DNA of 64,000 nt from Rhizobium oryzicola (GCF_030504645.1 NZ_JAUKWQ010000004.1:1-64000); one strand, 5' to 3'; counted from the stretch's first letter, positions 49,602-58,996 are shown. Program-made: numbers and translations. The notes: generated by a model not told the origin, from the sequence alone.

Positions 49602-51239
49602 TCAGATGGCACGATCACGTGCCGGGCTTGGTGCGTCTCTCCTCAGAGCAACGCCCGAAGCCTTGTGGACGCCGAGATCTCTCAGCAACTGCTGGAGAAT
49701 GTCCCGTAGACAGGTCGCATCCCGTGCAACCCCGTAAAGGTAGAAGTCGGGGCGCGCAACAAGACTGCTCAAGCCGCTCGACCTGAAAAATGCTTCATAC
49801 TTCCCGGTGACGTCCTCAAGCGCTTTCGAAGAGGCGCTGGCAGGACGCTGCGCATGAACCGCTACGAAATTCGCACCGAGGCCTTCCAGTTGATCAACCA
49901 TCTCTTGGGGCAACTTCTCACGCGGATTGTGTTCCCAGCCGATAATGGAGAAACCCGCGCCGACAATCGCGTCATAAGGGCCGCTTGTGGACTTTGCGGA
50001 GACCTGTCCATGAACACAAAGCTGTCCAGCTAAGGGCGACAGATATCCCCGTGGCTGGTAAAGAAGACCGGTCTTAAGGTCCGGGAACTTCGGGGGCGGC
50101 GGCGCGAGCCCCGAGAGGAATATTTGATCTCTTGCAGCTGCTTCTGCCTCGTCGGCGACGCAGATGATCTTTCCAAGTTGAACGGAAAGGTTGATCACTT
50201 CCGTCACATGGTCTTTCCGCTCCTCGCTGTAACTGTCTAGGATGGCTGCATCAGCCTTCCTAGACAGGACAAGATCGAGCCTCCAAGTCAGGTTCCAGGC
50301 ATCCCTCAATCCTGAGCACATGCCCTGTCCCATAAATGGAGGCATCAAATGTGCAGCATCCCCTACAAGAAGAACCCGACCATTCCTCCAGTTCGCTGCA
50401 ACCCGCGAACGAAATGTATAGACGGCGTGCCTGATGAGCTGCGCCTCGTGAGGACCGACCCAGGGGGACAACAATGACCAGACCTTTTCCGGCTGTTGCA
50501 GTTCCTCCATTGTCTCGCTCGGCAGACGCATGAACTCCCAACGCCGATGTCGACGACCATTTTCAATTCCGCCCGGAACAAATGTGGTCGGCCGGGAAGG
50601 TTTGCAACTCTGACCTGCTTCAGGAACCCGCAGTTCGACACCTTCGTTCGGCAGCACGTCGACGACCAACCAGTCAGCTTGAAAGCCCAGGTCCTGCCAT
50701 TCGATGCCACTCTGCTCCCGAACCTGGCTGTTGGCTCCGTCTGCGCCAATAAGAAACTTTGCTGAAATCGTTTTCGTTTGCTCGGGATTGACGCGCTGGC
50801 GTATGCGTAGCTTGATGCCATCCCCGTCCTGATTGAAGTCGATCATCTCCCAGCCGGAATTGATCTGGACGTCAGATACTCGGCGAACCTCACGATCCAT
50901 TATCGCTTCAAGCGACGGCTGATGGAAGAAATAGGCCTCCGGCCCTCCCGAGACCGATTCCACGGTCCAATCGATGTCGAGCAGCATCTGGCCTTGCGCA
51001 CCGAACCACTGGTATCGCGGTGAAGGCGCAGACACTTTTGCGAGTTCATCGCCAAGACCGAGGGAATTCATAACCCTTCGTATCTCATGATCCATACAGA
51101 CTGCACGCGGAAAGGGATAAGGTTCGTCCCATCGTTCAACGATGAACACCGAGTATCCCCGTCTGGACAGCATCAGGGCCAAACCCTTACCCACCGGGCC
51201 ATAGCCTACAATGGCGACGTCGAAAGTGTCATTTCCCAT
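49602..51239 (-). CDS. MhpA/PheA-type FAD aromatic hydroxylase
   Basis: The 545-residue flavoprotein monooxygenase adds oxygen to a phenolic ring using NAD(P)H. The FAD motif VGYGPVGKGLALML is at the N-terminus. ERWDEPYPFPRAVCMDHEI, the DG-type GADGANSQVREQ and the GD motif VGDAAHLMPPFMGQGMCSGLRDAWNL are typical of 3-(3-hydroxyphenyl)propionate hydroxylase and relatives. ATG at 51239 has GGAGGAG nine bases upstream. The same frame stays open 47 residues further, with no family match. It probably makes the diol that the LigAB-type dioxygenase cleaves. Confidence 0.88.
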   Translation of the reverse strand: MGNDTFDVAIVGYGPVGKGLALMLSRRGYSVFIVERWDEPYPFPRAVCMDHEIRRVMNSLGLGDELAKVSAPSPRYQWFGAQGQMLLDIDWTVESVSGGPEAYFFHQPSLEAIMDREVRRVSDVQINSGWEMIDFNQDGDGIKLRIRQRVNPEQTKTISAKFLIGADGANSQVREQSGIEWQDLGFQADWLVVDVLPNEGVELRVPEAGQSCKPSRPTTFVPGGIENGRRHRRWEFMRLPSETMEELQQPEKVWSLLSPWVGPHEAQLIRHAVYTFRSRVAANWRNGRVLLVGDAAHLMPPFMGQGMCSGLRDAWNLTWRLDLVLSRKADAAILDSYSEERKDHVTEVINLSVQLGKIICVADEAEAAARDQIFLSGLAPPPPKFPDLKTGLLYQPRGYLSPLAGQLCVHGQVSAKSTSGPYDAIVGAGFSIIGWEHNPREKLPQEMVDQLEGLGANFVAVHAQRPASASSKALEDVTGKYEAFFRSSGLSSLVARPDFYLYGVARDATCLRDILQQLLRDLGVHKASGVALRRDAPSPARDRAI

Positions 51240-51434
51240 GTCTTCAAACTCCTCCCACCCGCTGACAACGGGGAGCTTCTCAAATTCTTGACCATCGATC
51301 CTCAAGACATGACGATCGGAGATCCTGCAAACTTTCGAAAACCGCGCAGCCTGTCCCTTTTCAGCCATAGGCGTTGCCACCGGACATCCGAATCGGGTCC
51401 CAACGTTCCCTGCGGTCGAGTTAGCGGCAGATCG

Positions 51435-53087
51435 TCAAGAGATGACAGGCACGAGCAACCTTGACGGAAACTCCGGTCCGGTGTGGATACAGCAACTACC
51501 CTTTTTGAGCGTGTCCCACTGGCGTGTCTCCCCGCCTTCCCATTGTCCCGGAATGGACCAGGACTGGATCAAGAGACGCAACGTCTCTCCGACCTGGAAC
51601 GTCGTGCCTGATGGCATCAACGGGACATTCACTTCCGTTACTTGCCCCGGAACCAGTGGAGAAGAGGTCGACAAGTCGAGAACGGGGCGCCATTCAGTTG
51701 AGCGCGCACTGTTCAGCCTGCGCTTGGAGGCTCGGAGCCAGCCGCGCGTGACTGGCCCGTTTGCATTGCCGCCGGAAGCACTGAAGAAATAGACCTTGTT
51801 TCCGTGGGCATCGATTTTCTCGATGCCCACGAAAATGTCGGCATCATCGCTGTCCTGAACCTCGATAAACAGCTTCAGCGCCATGTGCCCGACAAGTGTC
51901 GTCGGCGTCTTGAACTTCAGATCGAACGAAAGTGAATTTTGCGGATCGCCAGCATGCGTCGCTGTAATGGGTTTGGTAGCGGACGATGCCACCAGATCAG
52001 CGCTCAGAGCGGCTCTTTCCGCATCAAGATACAAAGTATCGTAGGACGTGGCAGGGAGCGGCCAGTCATCAGCGGTGACAACCACATAGTCAAAGCGACT
52101 ATTGTTGATCTCCAGTCGGACAGCAGGTTGATTTTGGAATGCGGAGGCATCGCCTTTCAGAAAGCGATCGAGAAACGCCCGCTGATATTCAAGCTCGTTC
52201 TTTCCATAAAACGCACCCCACTTCTGCCGACGATGGCCATAGAGCCACTTGTCCTTGGATGCGATGCGGGTGAATGCGTCAAATGTATCCCAGGTATGCA
52301 GCTCCTGATCCGAAAAGCTCGCGCATATCAAGGCCGGAATGCTGATCTTCGTCGTGTCATATTTCCAATCGAACAACAACCGCTCCGGTCCGTGTGCCGC
52401 ATGATTGACGTTGGGACCGATCCATTGGCTCTTAAGCCAGCCTGGGAACGCGGTCTCGGGAATGCCGCCATATCCGCCCGCCGGACCCGATTCGTTGATT
52501 CCTTCCCAGGGAATGATTGCTTTGAGAGCGCTTGGCGCGGGGTCTTTCGCCGCGATCCACTGGGTGGCACACAATGCCGAGACCCCGGACATGCCAATGC
52601 TGCCGCTGCACCATGACTGCCTGGCGAGCCACGAGATGATGTCATGCCAGCGCTCCTCCAGCGGCGGATCAAGCGTAGGATTGGACTCAGATCTTCCCAT
52701 TCCGGGGTGATCGACGAGGACAACCACATAGCCATGCGGCACCCAATAGCCTGGGTCCGGCGCTTCAAACGCTGTATGGTCGGAAATGCGCACGCTGCCG
52801 AGGTAGAAGCCGCCGCCTGGAACATTGCCGACAGGTGCATCCCTGAAGTTGTTCCATTGATCATAATTGTCTTTGCCATAGGGTGTCGACGTGACGATGA
52901 CTGGCGCAGCCGGCGCTCCCGGCCGTCGAAACACGTTTGCCGCGAGGCGGATACCGTCGCGCATCGGAATCAGCACCTCTTCCAGCGTAATATCGCTGGG
53001 CAGTGAATATGTCTCCAAATCGAAGGGGTGGTCCTCCAGATAGTTCGGCTCTCTGCGCGCCTCCACGGAAGGTGTTACCGCGTTCAT
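51435..53087 (-). CDS. CocE/NonD-family hydrolase
   Basis: The 550-residue alpha/beta hydrolase has the X-Pro dipeptidyl-peptidase/cocaine-esterase architecture. The nucleophile serine is in GMSGVSALC, the oxyanion Tyr-type region is TSTPYGKDNYDQW, and a C-terminal jelly-roll domain begins near residue 320 (LRASKRRLNSARS...). These enzymes hydrolyse esters or amides, including aryl esters. No signal peptide is seen. It is in line with the hydroxylase gene (195-bp gap) and has a palindrome copy 79 bp upstream. It may release the phenolic substrate from an ester. That role is inference. Confidence 0.85.
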   Translation of the reverse strand: MNAVTPSVEARREPNYLEDHPFDLETYSLPSDITLEEVLIPMRDGIRLAANVFRRPGAPAAPVIVTSTPYGKDNYDQWNNFRDAPVGNVPGGGFYLGSVRISDHTAFEAPDPGYWVPHGYVVVLVDHPGMGRSESNPTLDPPLEERWHDIISWLARQSWCSGSIGMSGVSALCATQWIAAKDPAPSALKAIIPWEGINESGPAGGYGGIPETAFPGWLKSQWIGPNVNHAAHGPERLLFDWKYDTTKISIPALICASFSDQELHTWDTFDAFTRIASKDKWLYGHRRQKWGAFYGKNELEYQRAFLDRFLKGDASAFQNQPAVRLEINNSRFDYVVVTADDWPLPATSYDTLYLDAERAALSADLVASSATKPITATHAGDPQNSLSFDLKFKTPTTLVGHMALKLFIEVQDSDDADIFVGIEKIDAHGNKVYFFSASGGNANGPVTRGWLRASKRRLNSARSTEWRPVLDLSTSSPLVPGQVTEVNVPLMPSGTTFQVGETLRLLIQSWSIPGQWEGGETRQWDTLKKGSCCIHTGPEFPSRLLVPVIS

Positions 53088-53165
53088 TCTGTCCTCCCTG
53101 ATAAACTCAAATCCCGCAAGCTCTGGCTTACTCTGCCCCGCGGCCTCCTCCGCCGCTTAGCAATA

Positions 53166-53180
53166 ATTCGTTAGACGAAT
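53166..53180. promoter_or_regulatory. IclR-type operator candidate C
   Basis: ATTCGT-TAG-ACGAAT is a perfect 15-bp palindrome. It agrees with 48289 except at three positions, two of which are compensating. A further ATTCGC half-site lies at 53184. It is 79 bp upstream of the CocE-like gene. Confidence 0.75.
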
Positions 53181-53563
53181 AATTATTCGCATTTTGAGTG
53201 ACGGCGTGTCGTTTGTCAATGAGGTCCGTCAACATCGCAGAACGACCGGTGAAATTCAGCCTGCTGTTCGCCGATCAGATCCGACAGCGCTCAAAGTGCA
53301 ACTTTGCCCACAAGTTACCATTCGATGAAGTAGTGGTAACGAACAAGGGATCTGGTCACCGCCGATCATCGCCAGCTTCATGCTCACGCCATCTTGATCC
53401 GGCGAGAAATCGCTTTTGGCTGAGTTATAAATTCCAGCAGAAAAGCTGTCGCGTCTCAAAATCGATAAAGGCGACGTCGCCGTTCGACGATCCCGAGATG
53501 TTCTATAACCCGAAAGGCAAACACATTAGTCACCCCTGTCCAAGGAAACCAACCGGCTATCGC
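53181..53563. other. Gene-free stretch
   Basis: About 380 bp between the hydrolase promoter and the end of the glycerate-kinase gene. I see no supported gene. A 67-codon minus-strand frame at 53256-53459 has no recognisable product. Compositional appearance differs from both neighbours, so a decayed gene is possible. Confidence 0.45.
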
Positions 53564-54820
53564 TCAGCGGCATATAGATATCGCTCGGAAATCATTGACA
53601 TTGGTCAGCGTCGGGCCTGTCACGACCTGGCCGTCGATGGCGGCGAAAAAGCTGTGAGCATCGTTGGCGGCAAGCGCCAAGTCGGGATCGACACCGGTAG
53701 CCCTGGCCACATTGAGCGTCCGCGGCCCGATCACCGCGCCCGCCACCTCCGCCGCGCCATCGACACCGTCCGTATCGCAGGCAATCGCGTGAATGCCGTC
53801 TGTTCCCTTCAAAGCAATCGCCAGCGCGAGGCAGAATTCCGCATTCGGCCCGCCGACGCCGTTGCCGCGCCGGGTGACCGTCAGCTCGCCACCGGAGAGG
53901 AGCAGAACAGGTCGGTCGCCAGGGCGAAGCGAGGCGAGAATGTCGAGGGCCAGTTCAGCCTGCGCCCTTGCCACCTCACGGGCTTCGCCCTCCAGCGCAT
54001 CGCCGAGCAGGCGCACATCGTAGCCTGCCCTCTCTGCCAGTTCGGCAGCGGCGGCGAGCGACTGTTTCGGCGCGGCATAGATGACGTTTTCGACGCGCGC
54101 GAGGCGCGGGTCGCTGGGCGCCAGGACACGATGGGGCGCGGCAAGGGCGGCGCGTACGCTCGCCGGAACATCGATCTTCCACTGGTTCAGGATAGCCAGT
54201 GCATCGTCCGGCGTCGAGCCATCGCCCACGGTGGGGCCGGAACCGATGAAGGCCGGGTCGTCACCCGGCATATCGGATATCAGAAGCGAGAGCATCCGCG
54301 CCGGATAAACCGCCGCGGCCAGCTGCCCGCCCTTCACGTGGCTCAGATGTTTGCGCACCGTGTTCATCCTGTCGATGGGCGCGCCGGAGGCGAGAAGTGC
54401 TGCATTGACGGCCTGTTTCTCAGCCAGCGTCACCCCCTCCGCCGGCGCGACCAGCAGCGCGGACGCCCCGCCGGAAATCAGCGCGAGAACGAAATCGCCC
54501 TCACCCGCCGTCTTCACAAGTTCGAGCATTCGGGCCGTCGCATTGAGCCCGTTTTCGTCCGGCACGGGATGCGCGGCCTCGACAATCTCGATGCCCCGGC
54601 AGGGCCGGCCATAGCCGTAGCGCGTGATGACCAGCCCCTCGCACGGCTCCCACGCCGCCTCGACCGCTTCGCCCATACGCGCACTTGCCTTGCCAGCGCC
54701 GACGACGATCACCCGGCCCTTTGGACGTTCTGGCAGGAAGCGGGCGAGCGAGCGCATGGGGTCTGCCACCTCCACCGCCTTGTCGAAGAGCTGCCGCAGA
54801 AAGGTTTCGGTAGAATTCAT
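53564..54820 (-). CDS. Glycerate 2-kinase (GckA/MOFRL family)
   Basis: The 418-residue kinase phosphorylates D-glycerate to 2-phosphoglycerate, feeding glycolysis. The N-terminal domain has VVGAGKASARMGEAVE, and the MOFRL domain shows LLSGGELTVTRRGNGVGGPNAEF and CDTDGVDG. Proteins of this family are often mislabelled hydroxypyruvate reductase (TtuD). The ATG overlaps the LacI stop by four bases. As the last gene of the long operon it marks glycerate as an end product of the pathway. Confidence 0.9.
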   Translation of the reverse strand: MNSTETFLRQLFDKAVEVADPMRSLARFLPERPKGRVIVVGAGKASARMGEAVEAAWEPCEGLVITRYGYGRPCRGIEIVEAAHPVPDENGLNATARMLELVKTAGEGDFVLALISGGASALLVAPAEGVTLAEKQAVNAALLASGAPIDRMNTVRKHLSHVKGGQLAAAVYPARMLSLLISDMPGDDPAFIGSGPTVGDGSTPDDALAILNQWKIDVPASVRAALAAPHRVLAPSDPRLARVENVIYAAPKQSLAAAAELAERAGYDVRLLGDALEGEAREVARAQAELALDILASLRPGDRPVLLLSGGELTVTRRGNGVGGPNAEFCLALAIALKGTDGIHAIACDTDGVDGAAEVAGAVIGPRTLNVARATGVDPDLALAANDAHSFFAAIDGQVVTGPTLTNVNDFRAISICR

Positions 54821-55833
54821 GGGGTCAGCCCGCTCCCGCTAGAGTCACGAACAATCAGTTCCACCGGCGTGCGGTGTTCGCTGATGGGAGTCTGGCTGTC
54901 TTCCAGCCAATTGAGTACGGTCGAGGCGACCGCCTCGCCAAATCCAGCGATATCGCAGCGCACCGTGGTCAGTGGTGGATAGACCTGCGCGCATTCTTCG
55001 ATATCGTCGAAGCCGACGATGCGGAAATCCTCGCCCACCTTCCGCCCGATTCGAGCGCAGCCGGAGAGCAGCCCCAACGCCACCAGGTCGGAGAAACATA
55101 TGGCCGCGTCAATGTCCGGATGGTCCCGCGTCAGGATCGCCGCCGCCTCGTGGCCGAAGGCGCGGCTGGCGCGACCGGACAGAACGAAGGGCTCTATCCC
55201 CGCTTCCGCCATGACCTCGAAATAACCGGACATGCGCTCCTGAGCCACCGCCCGGCCCTCAAGACCGCCGACGAAAGCAACACGGCGCGCGCCGCCGTTG
55301 ACGAGATGCTGAGCGGCAAGCCGGCTGCCGGAGAGATAGTCGGGCGCCGAGAAGGGAAACAGCCCGATGCGCGGATCGACCTTGCGCAGCACCTGCATGG
55401 TCGGAATGTTAGCCCGCGCGATTGCATCAAAGGTTACCGCCTCCTCGCAATAGGCCGGCGAGATGATCAACGCCGACACCCCATGCTCGATGATAGCGGA
55501 AACAACCTGGGCCTGAATGGCAGGATCTTCATCCGTATTGGCGAGTACCGTCGCATAGCCGCGCGCCGAAAGCGCCATCTGCAGGGAGGTGGCGAATTCG
55601 GTAAAGAATGGGTTTCTCAGGTCATTGATCACGACGCCAATGAGGCCGACATTGGCCGAGCGCAGGTTGGCAGCCGAGCGATTGTAGACATAACCGAGCT
55701 TATCCATCGCCTCGCGGACCAGAACGCGCTTTTCCTCCCGCACCAGCGGGCTTTGCTGCAACACAAGGCTGACGGTCGATTTCGACACCCCCGCCTCGCG
55801 CGCCACATCGACAATGGTCGGTCTGCGCTCCAT
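54817..55833 (-). CDS. LacI-family transcriptional regulator
   Basis: The 338-residue protein has the LacI helix-turn-helix TIVDVAREAGVSKSTVSLVL with the YVYNRSAANLRS hinge, and a sensor domain with VINDLRNPFFTEF and GFDDIEECAQ. It lies inside the operon it probably controls, ten bases after DUF993 and overlapping the kinase gene. The operator is expected near the operon start, outside this window. Ligand unknown. Confidence 0.9.
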   Translation of the reverse strand: MERRPTIVDVAREAGVSKSTVSLVLQQSPLVREEKRVLVREAMDKLGYVYNRSAANLRSANVGLIGVVINDLRNPFFTEFATSLQMALSARGYATVLANTDEDPAIQAQVVSAIIEHGVSALIISPAYCEEAVTFDAIARANIPTMQVLRKVDPRIGLFPFSAPDYLSGSRLAAQHLVNGGARRVAFVGGLEGRAVAQERMSGYFEVMAEAGIEPFVLSGRASRAFGHEAAAILTRDHPDIDAAICFSDLVALGLLSGCARIGRKVGEDFRIVGFDDIEECAQVYPPLTTVRCDIAGFGEAVASTVLNWLEDSQTPISEHRTPVELIVRDSSGSGLTP

Positions 55834-55842
55834 CCGGCGAAC

Positions 55843-57006
55843 CTATTCGATTCCGTGGAGCGCAAGCAAGGTACGCATCCTGTGGACGGCGAGATCCGGC
55901 TTGGCCAGAAGACCCGCCTGATCCGCCAGCCGGAAGACTTCTGCGTAATGGGTAATGTCGCGGCTCGACTGGAACCCGGCCGGCATGATGAAATGGGTCT
56001 GGTATCCGTTGAGCCAGGACAGGAAGGCAATGCCCGCCTTGTAGAACCGCGTTGGCGCGCGGAAAATCTCCCGGCTCAGCGGCACCGTCGGCGCGAAGAG
56101 CCGGTGGTAGGTCTCCCTGTCGCCTTGCGCCAATGCTTCGAGCGCCTGGGCCGCCGCCGGAGCGATGGCGGCGAATATGCCGAGCAGCGCATGCGAATAA
56201 TGCTGCCCATCGTCTTCAATCAGCGCCGCATAGTTGAAGTCGTCGCCCGTATAGAGCCGGACGCCGGCGGGAAGCCGCGCCCGGAAGGCCTCCTCATGCG
56301 CCTGGTCCAGCAGCGAGATCTTGATGCCGTCGACTTTCGCCGGATTTTCGCCGATCAGATCGAGCACGAAGTCGCTCGCCTCCGCGACATCGCTCGTACC
56401 CCAATAGCCGGCAAGCGCCGGATCGAACATGTCGCCGAGCCAATGCAGGATGACGGGCTCCGCCGCGCCATCGATCAGCCGGCGATAGACGCTGCGGTAG
56501 ATGTCGCGACCTGCCCCGATGGCGGTAAAGGCGCGCGAGGCCATGAGGATCAGCTGACCACCCGCGGCTTCGATGGCTGAAGCCTGCGTTTCGTAAGCCG
56601 CGAGGATCGCGTCAGCGTCCCTGAGATCGGCAAGCGCAACGTGATCCGTGCCCGCCCCGCAGGCCACGCGCGGCTTTTGGCTGTGCGCTTTCGCGGCCGC
56701 CATAGTCCGCTTGATCAGTTCCTTCGCGGTGAGCCAGTCGACGCCCATGCCGCGTTGCGCCGTGTCCATCGCTTCGGCAAGACCTAGACCCTGGTCCCAG
56801 AGCCCCTGCCGGAAAGCGAGCGTCGCATCCCAGTCAACGGCGGGCCGCGTGTCCCACGGGCTGCGTTCGCGCAAGGGATCGGAGACCACATGGGCAGCGG
56901 CAAAGGCGGTGCGTGTCAAGGGAATGCGCGGTGCGCGCGGGATCAGCGGCGTACCGATCAGCGCATAGGCTTCGAGCGTGTGATCGGCCTTCGGGAGTTT
57001 CAGCAT
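55843..57006 (-). CDS. DUF993 TIM-barrel protein (aldolase-like)
   Basis: The 387-residue protein belongs to the DUF993 family, which is related to dihydrodipicolinate-synthase-like barrels. Lys229 in KVDGIKISLLD sits in the GIK context that carries the Schiff-base lysine of DHDPS/N-acetylneuraminate-lyase-family aldolases. I infer aldolase chemistry on an oxidised sugar derivative; the function of the family is not established to my knowledge. ATG at 57006 has ATAGGAG upstream; a 24-residue upstream extension is rejected. It lies between the Dabb protein and LacI genes. Confidence 0.8.
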   Translation of the reverse strand: MLKLPKADHTLEAYALIGTPLIPRAPRIPLTRTAFAAAHVVSDPLRERSPWDTRPAVDWDATLAFRQGLWDQGLGLAEAMDTAQRGMGVDWLTAKELIKRTMAAAKAHSQKPRVACGAGTDHVALADLRDADAILAAYETQASAIEAAGGQLILMASRAFTAIGAGRDIYRSVYRRLIDGAAEPVILHWLGDMFDPALAGYWGTSDVAEASDFVLDLIGENPAKVDGIKISLLDQAHEEAFRARLPAGVRLYTGDDFNYAALIEDDGQHYSHALLGIFAAIAPAAAQALEALAQGDRETYHRLFAPTVPLSREIFRAPTRFYKAGIAFLSWLNGYQTHFIMPAGFQSSRDITHYAEVFRLADQAGLLAKPDLAVHRMRTLLALHGIE

Positions 57007-57016
57007 GGGTGCGCTC

Positions 57017-57334
57017 CTATTCGTGAACCGGCAGATCGAAGACGAGAATGCCGTCGAGCCCGCCTTGCGCATGAGCAACGAGCTTTGCGCCCAGCGCCTT
57101 GTGATCGGGATGGGTCTGATAGGCTTCCAGCGCGTCCCAGCCGTCGAAATCGACGACGAAGCCGTGCCTATAGCCGCGCTCTATCTTTTCCGGGCTCTCG
57201 CTGCGGCCCGCAGTGATGGCGCGCACGCCGGAAATCTTGGACCGGATGGCTTCAAGTTCTTCGAACATGGCCGCGATCTGGGCTTCGGTGACCTCTGAAC
57301 GAAAGTGGATGAGGACGATATGGCGGATCATCAT
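57017..57334 (-). CDS. Dabb (dimeric alpha/beta barrel) protein
   Basis: The 105-residue protein matches the stress-responsive A/B-barrel (Dabb) family: MIRHIVLIHFRSEVTEAQI opening, GFVVDFDGWDALEAYQTHPDHKA in the centre and LVFDLPV at the end. Such small ferredoxin-like dimers act as enzymes or binding proteins in sugar and polyketide pathways. Function here is unknown, but it is co-transcribed with DUF993 and the GMC oxidoreductases. Start could be either of two adjacent ATGs; AGAGGAA lies upstream. Confidence 0.85.
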   Translation of the reverse strand: MMIRHIVLIHFRSEVTEAQIAAMFEELEAIRSKISGVRAITAGRSESPEKIERGYRHGFVVDFDGWDALEAYQTHPDHKALGAKLVAHAQGGLDGILVFDLPVHE

Positions 57335-57347
57335 TTGAGTGTTCCTC

Positions 57348-58934
57348 TCAGAGGCTATGTGCGGCGCGGATCATGTCGGCGGCCTTTTCCGCAATCATGA
57401 TCGTCGGCGCATTCGTGTTGGACGAGACCAGCGTCGGCATGATCGAGGCATCGACGACGCGCAGGCGTTCTATGCCGTTGAAGCGCAATTGCGGATCGAC
57501 GACTGCGGCCGGATCAGGTCCCATGCGGCAGGTGCCGGCCGGGTGATGGTCGGTCTTGGCGTGGCGGCAGGCGTAGTTGAAGTAATCCTCGTCCGTCCGC
57601 ACATCCGGCCCCGGCAGGCGCTCGGCCTTCACATAGGGCTTCAGCGCATCCTGCCGCATGATCTCCTGCGCAAGCTTCAATCCGCGAATGGACATTTCGC
57701 GATCATAGGGATCGGCCCAGTAATTCGGATCGATCAGCGGGGCGGCTAACGGATCGGAGGAGGCAAGGCGCACCGTGCCGCGCGAGCGGGGGCGCAGATA
57801 GGCGGAGTTCAGGGTCACGCCGCCATTTTCCATCGCCGCGACGCCGGCCTCAATGCCGGAGCCGAGGCCGAGATGGAACTGGATATCCGGCGAGCGGGCC
57901 TCCGGATCGGCATACCAGAAGCCTCCCGTTTCAAAGAGGCTGGAGGCCACCGGTCCCTTTTTCTGCAGCAGATATTGCAGGCCGGCAAGCACCGACAGAT
58001 GCGGCTTGGCATAGCGGTCATAGGTATGCGGGCCGGTGCATTCGGCAATGACGAAGAGATCGACATGGTCCTGCAGGTTCGAGCCGACGCCCGGTTGGTC
58101 GTAGACGACGGGAAGCCCCAGCGCGCGCAGGTGATCCGCCGGGCCGATACCGGAGAGCATGAGCAGGCGCGGACTGCCGATCGCACCCGACGACATGATG
58201 ACTTCGACATCAGCGCGGATCGTCCCCTCGCCCGCCACCTCGACGCCCACGGCCTTGCCGTTCTCGACAAGCACACGCAGGATTTGCGCGCCGGTCTTGA
58301 TTGTCAGGTTCGGCCGGCTGCGGGCCGGGTTGAGATAGGCGACGGAGGCGGAGGAGCGGCGGACGTTGCGTTGAGTCAGCTGATAGTAACCGACGCCGTC
58401 CTGCCTCTCGCCGGTCATATCGTGATTGGTCGGGATGCCGAGCTGGCCGGCGGCCCTGAAATAGGCCTCGCAGATCGGCAGCGGAGCGGCCGGCTTGCTG
58501 ACACCGAGCGGCCCGCGCTTGCCGTGATAGCGGTTGTCATAGGTATCGTTGTCTTCCGCCTGGCGGAAATAGGGCAGCACGTCCTCGTAAGACCAGCCCT
58601 CGCAGCCCATCTGCCGCCAGTCGTCATAGTCGAGCGCATTGCCGCGCGTGTAGATCTGCGCATTGATCGTCGAGCCGCCGCCCAGCACCTTGGCCTGGGT
58701 GTAGCGGATGACCATGTTGTTCATGTGCTTCTGCGGCACGCTGTGCCAGCCCCAGCTGCCGATGCCCTTGGTCATTTTCGCGAAGCCTGCCGGCATGTGG
58801 TAGAACGGATGCCAGTCGCGCCCGCCGGCTTCCAGCAGCAGCACGCGCGCCTTGGGGTTTTCCGAAAGCCGCGCCGCCAGCACCGAGCCGGCCGAGCCGC
58901 CGCCGCAGATGATGAAATCGTAAGACGTCTGCAT
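57348..58934 (-). CDS. GMC oxidoreductase 1 (choline-dehydrogenase-like)
   Basis: The 528-residue FAD enzyme oxidises an alcohol or sugar hydroxyl. The FAD motif IICGGGSAGSVLA is at residues 8-20; GGGSTINAQIYTRGN and the C-terminal HPAGTCRMGPDPAAVVD with catalytic His are standard GMC features, as is DASIMPTLVSSNTNAPTIMIAEKAAD. ATG at 58934 follows GAGGTTCAGAAA. A longer in-frame reading through the SDR gene is rejected. It may oxidise a polyol or sugar in the operon's pathway. Confidence 0.9.
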   Translation of the reverse strand: MQTSYDFIICGGGSAGSVLAARLSENPKARVLLLEAGGRDWHPFYHMPAGFAKMTKGIGSWGWHSVPQKHMNNMVIRYTQAKVLGGGSTINAQIYTRGNALDYDDWRQMGCEGWSYEDVLPYFRQAEDNDTYDNRYHGKRGPLGVSKPAAPLPICEAYFRAAGQLGIPTNHDMTGERQDGVGYYQLTQRNVRRSSASVAYLNPARSRPNLTIKTGAQILRVLVENGKAVGVEVAGEGTIRADVEVIMSSGAIGSPRLLMLSGIGPADHLRALGLPVVYDQPGVGSNLQDHVDLFVIAECTGPHTYDRYAKPHLSVLAGLQYLLQKKGPVASSLFETGGFWYADPEARSPDIQFHLGLGSGIEAGVAAMENGGVTLNSAYLRPRSRGTVRLASSDPLAAPLIDPNYWADPYDREMSIRGLKLAQEIMRQDALKPYVKAERLPGPDVRTDEDYFNYACRHAKTDHHPAGTCRMGPDPAAVVDPQLRFNGIERLRVVDASIMPTLVSSNTNAPTIMIAEKAADMIRAAHSL

Positions 58935-58996
58935 TTTCTGAACCTCTACAAGCAATTCCAGCGAAACGGGCTTCGCGTCCGGAATTGCGCAAAAAT

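Noticed and set aside
53256..53459. Small minus-strand gene of 67 codons
   Set aside because: No recognisable product, ribosome-binding site or conserved context; left as unassigned.
53198..54982. Plus-strand frame of nearly 600 codons opposite the glycerate-kinase gene
   Set aside because: The reverse strand encodes a well-conserved glycerate 2-kinase; the plus-strand product is arginine-rich and matches nothing.
54874..56580. Plus-strand frame of 568 codons opposite LacI and DUF993
   Set aside because: Antisense shadow of two clear genes, rich in His/Arg, no recognisable domain.
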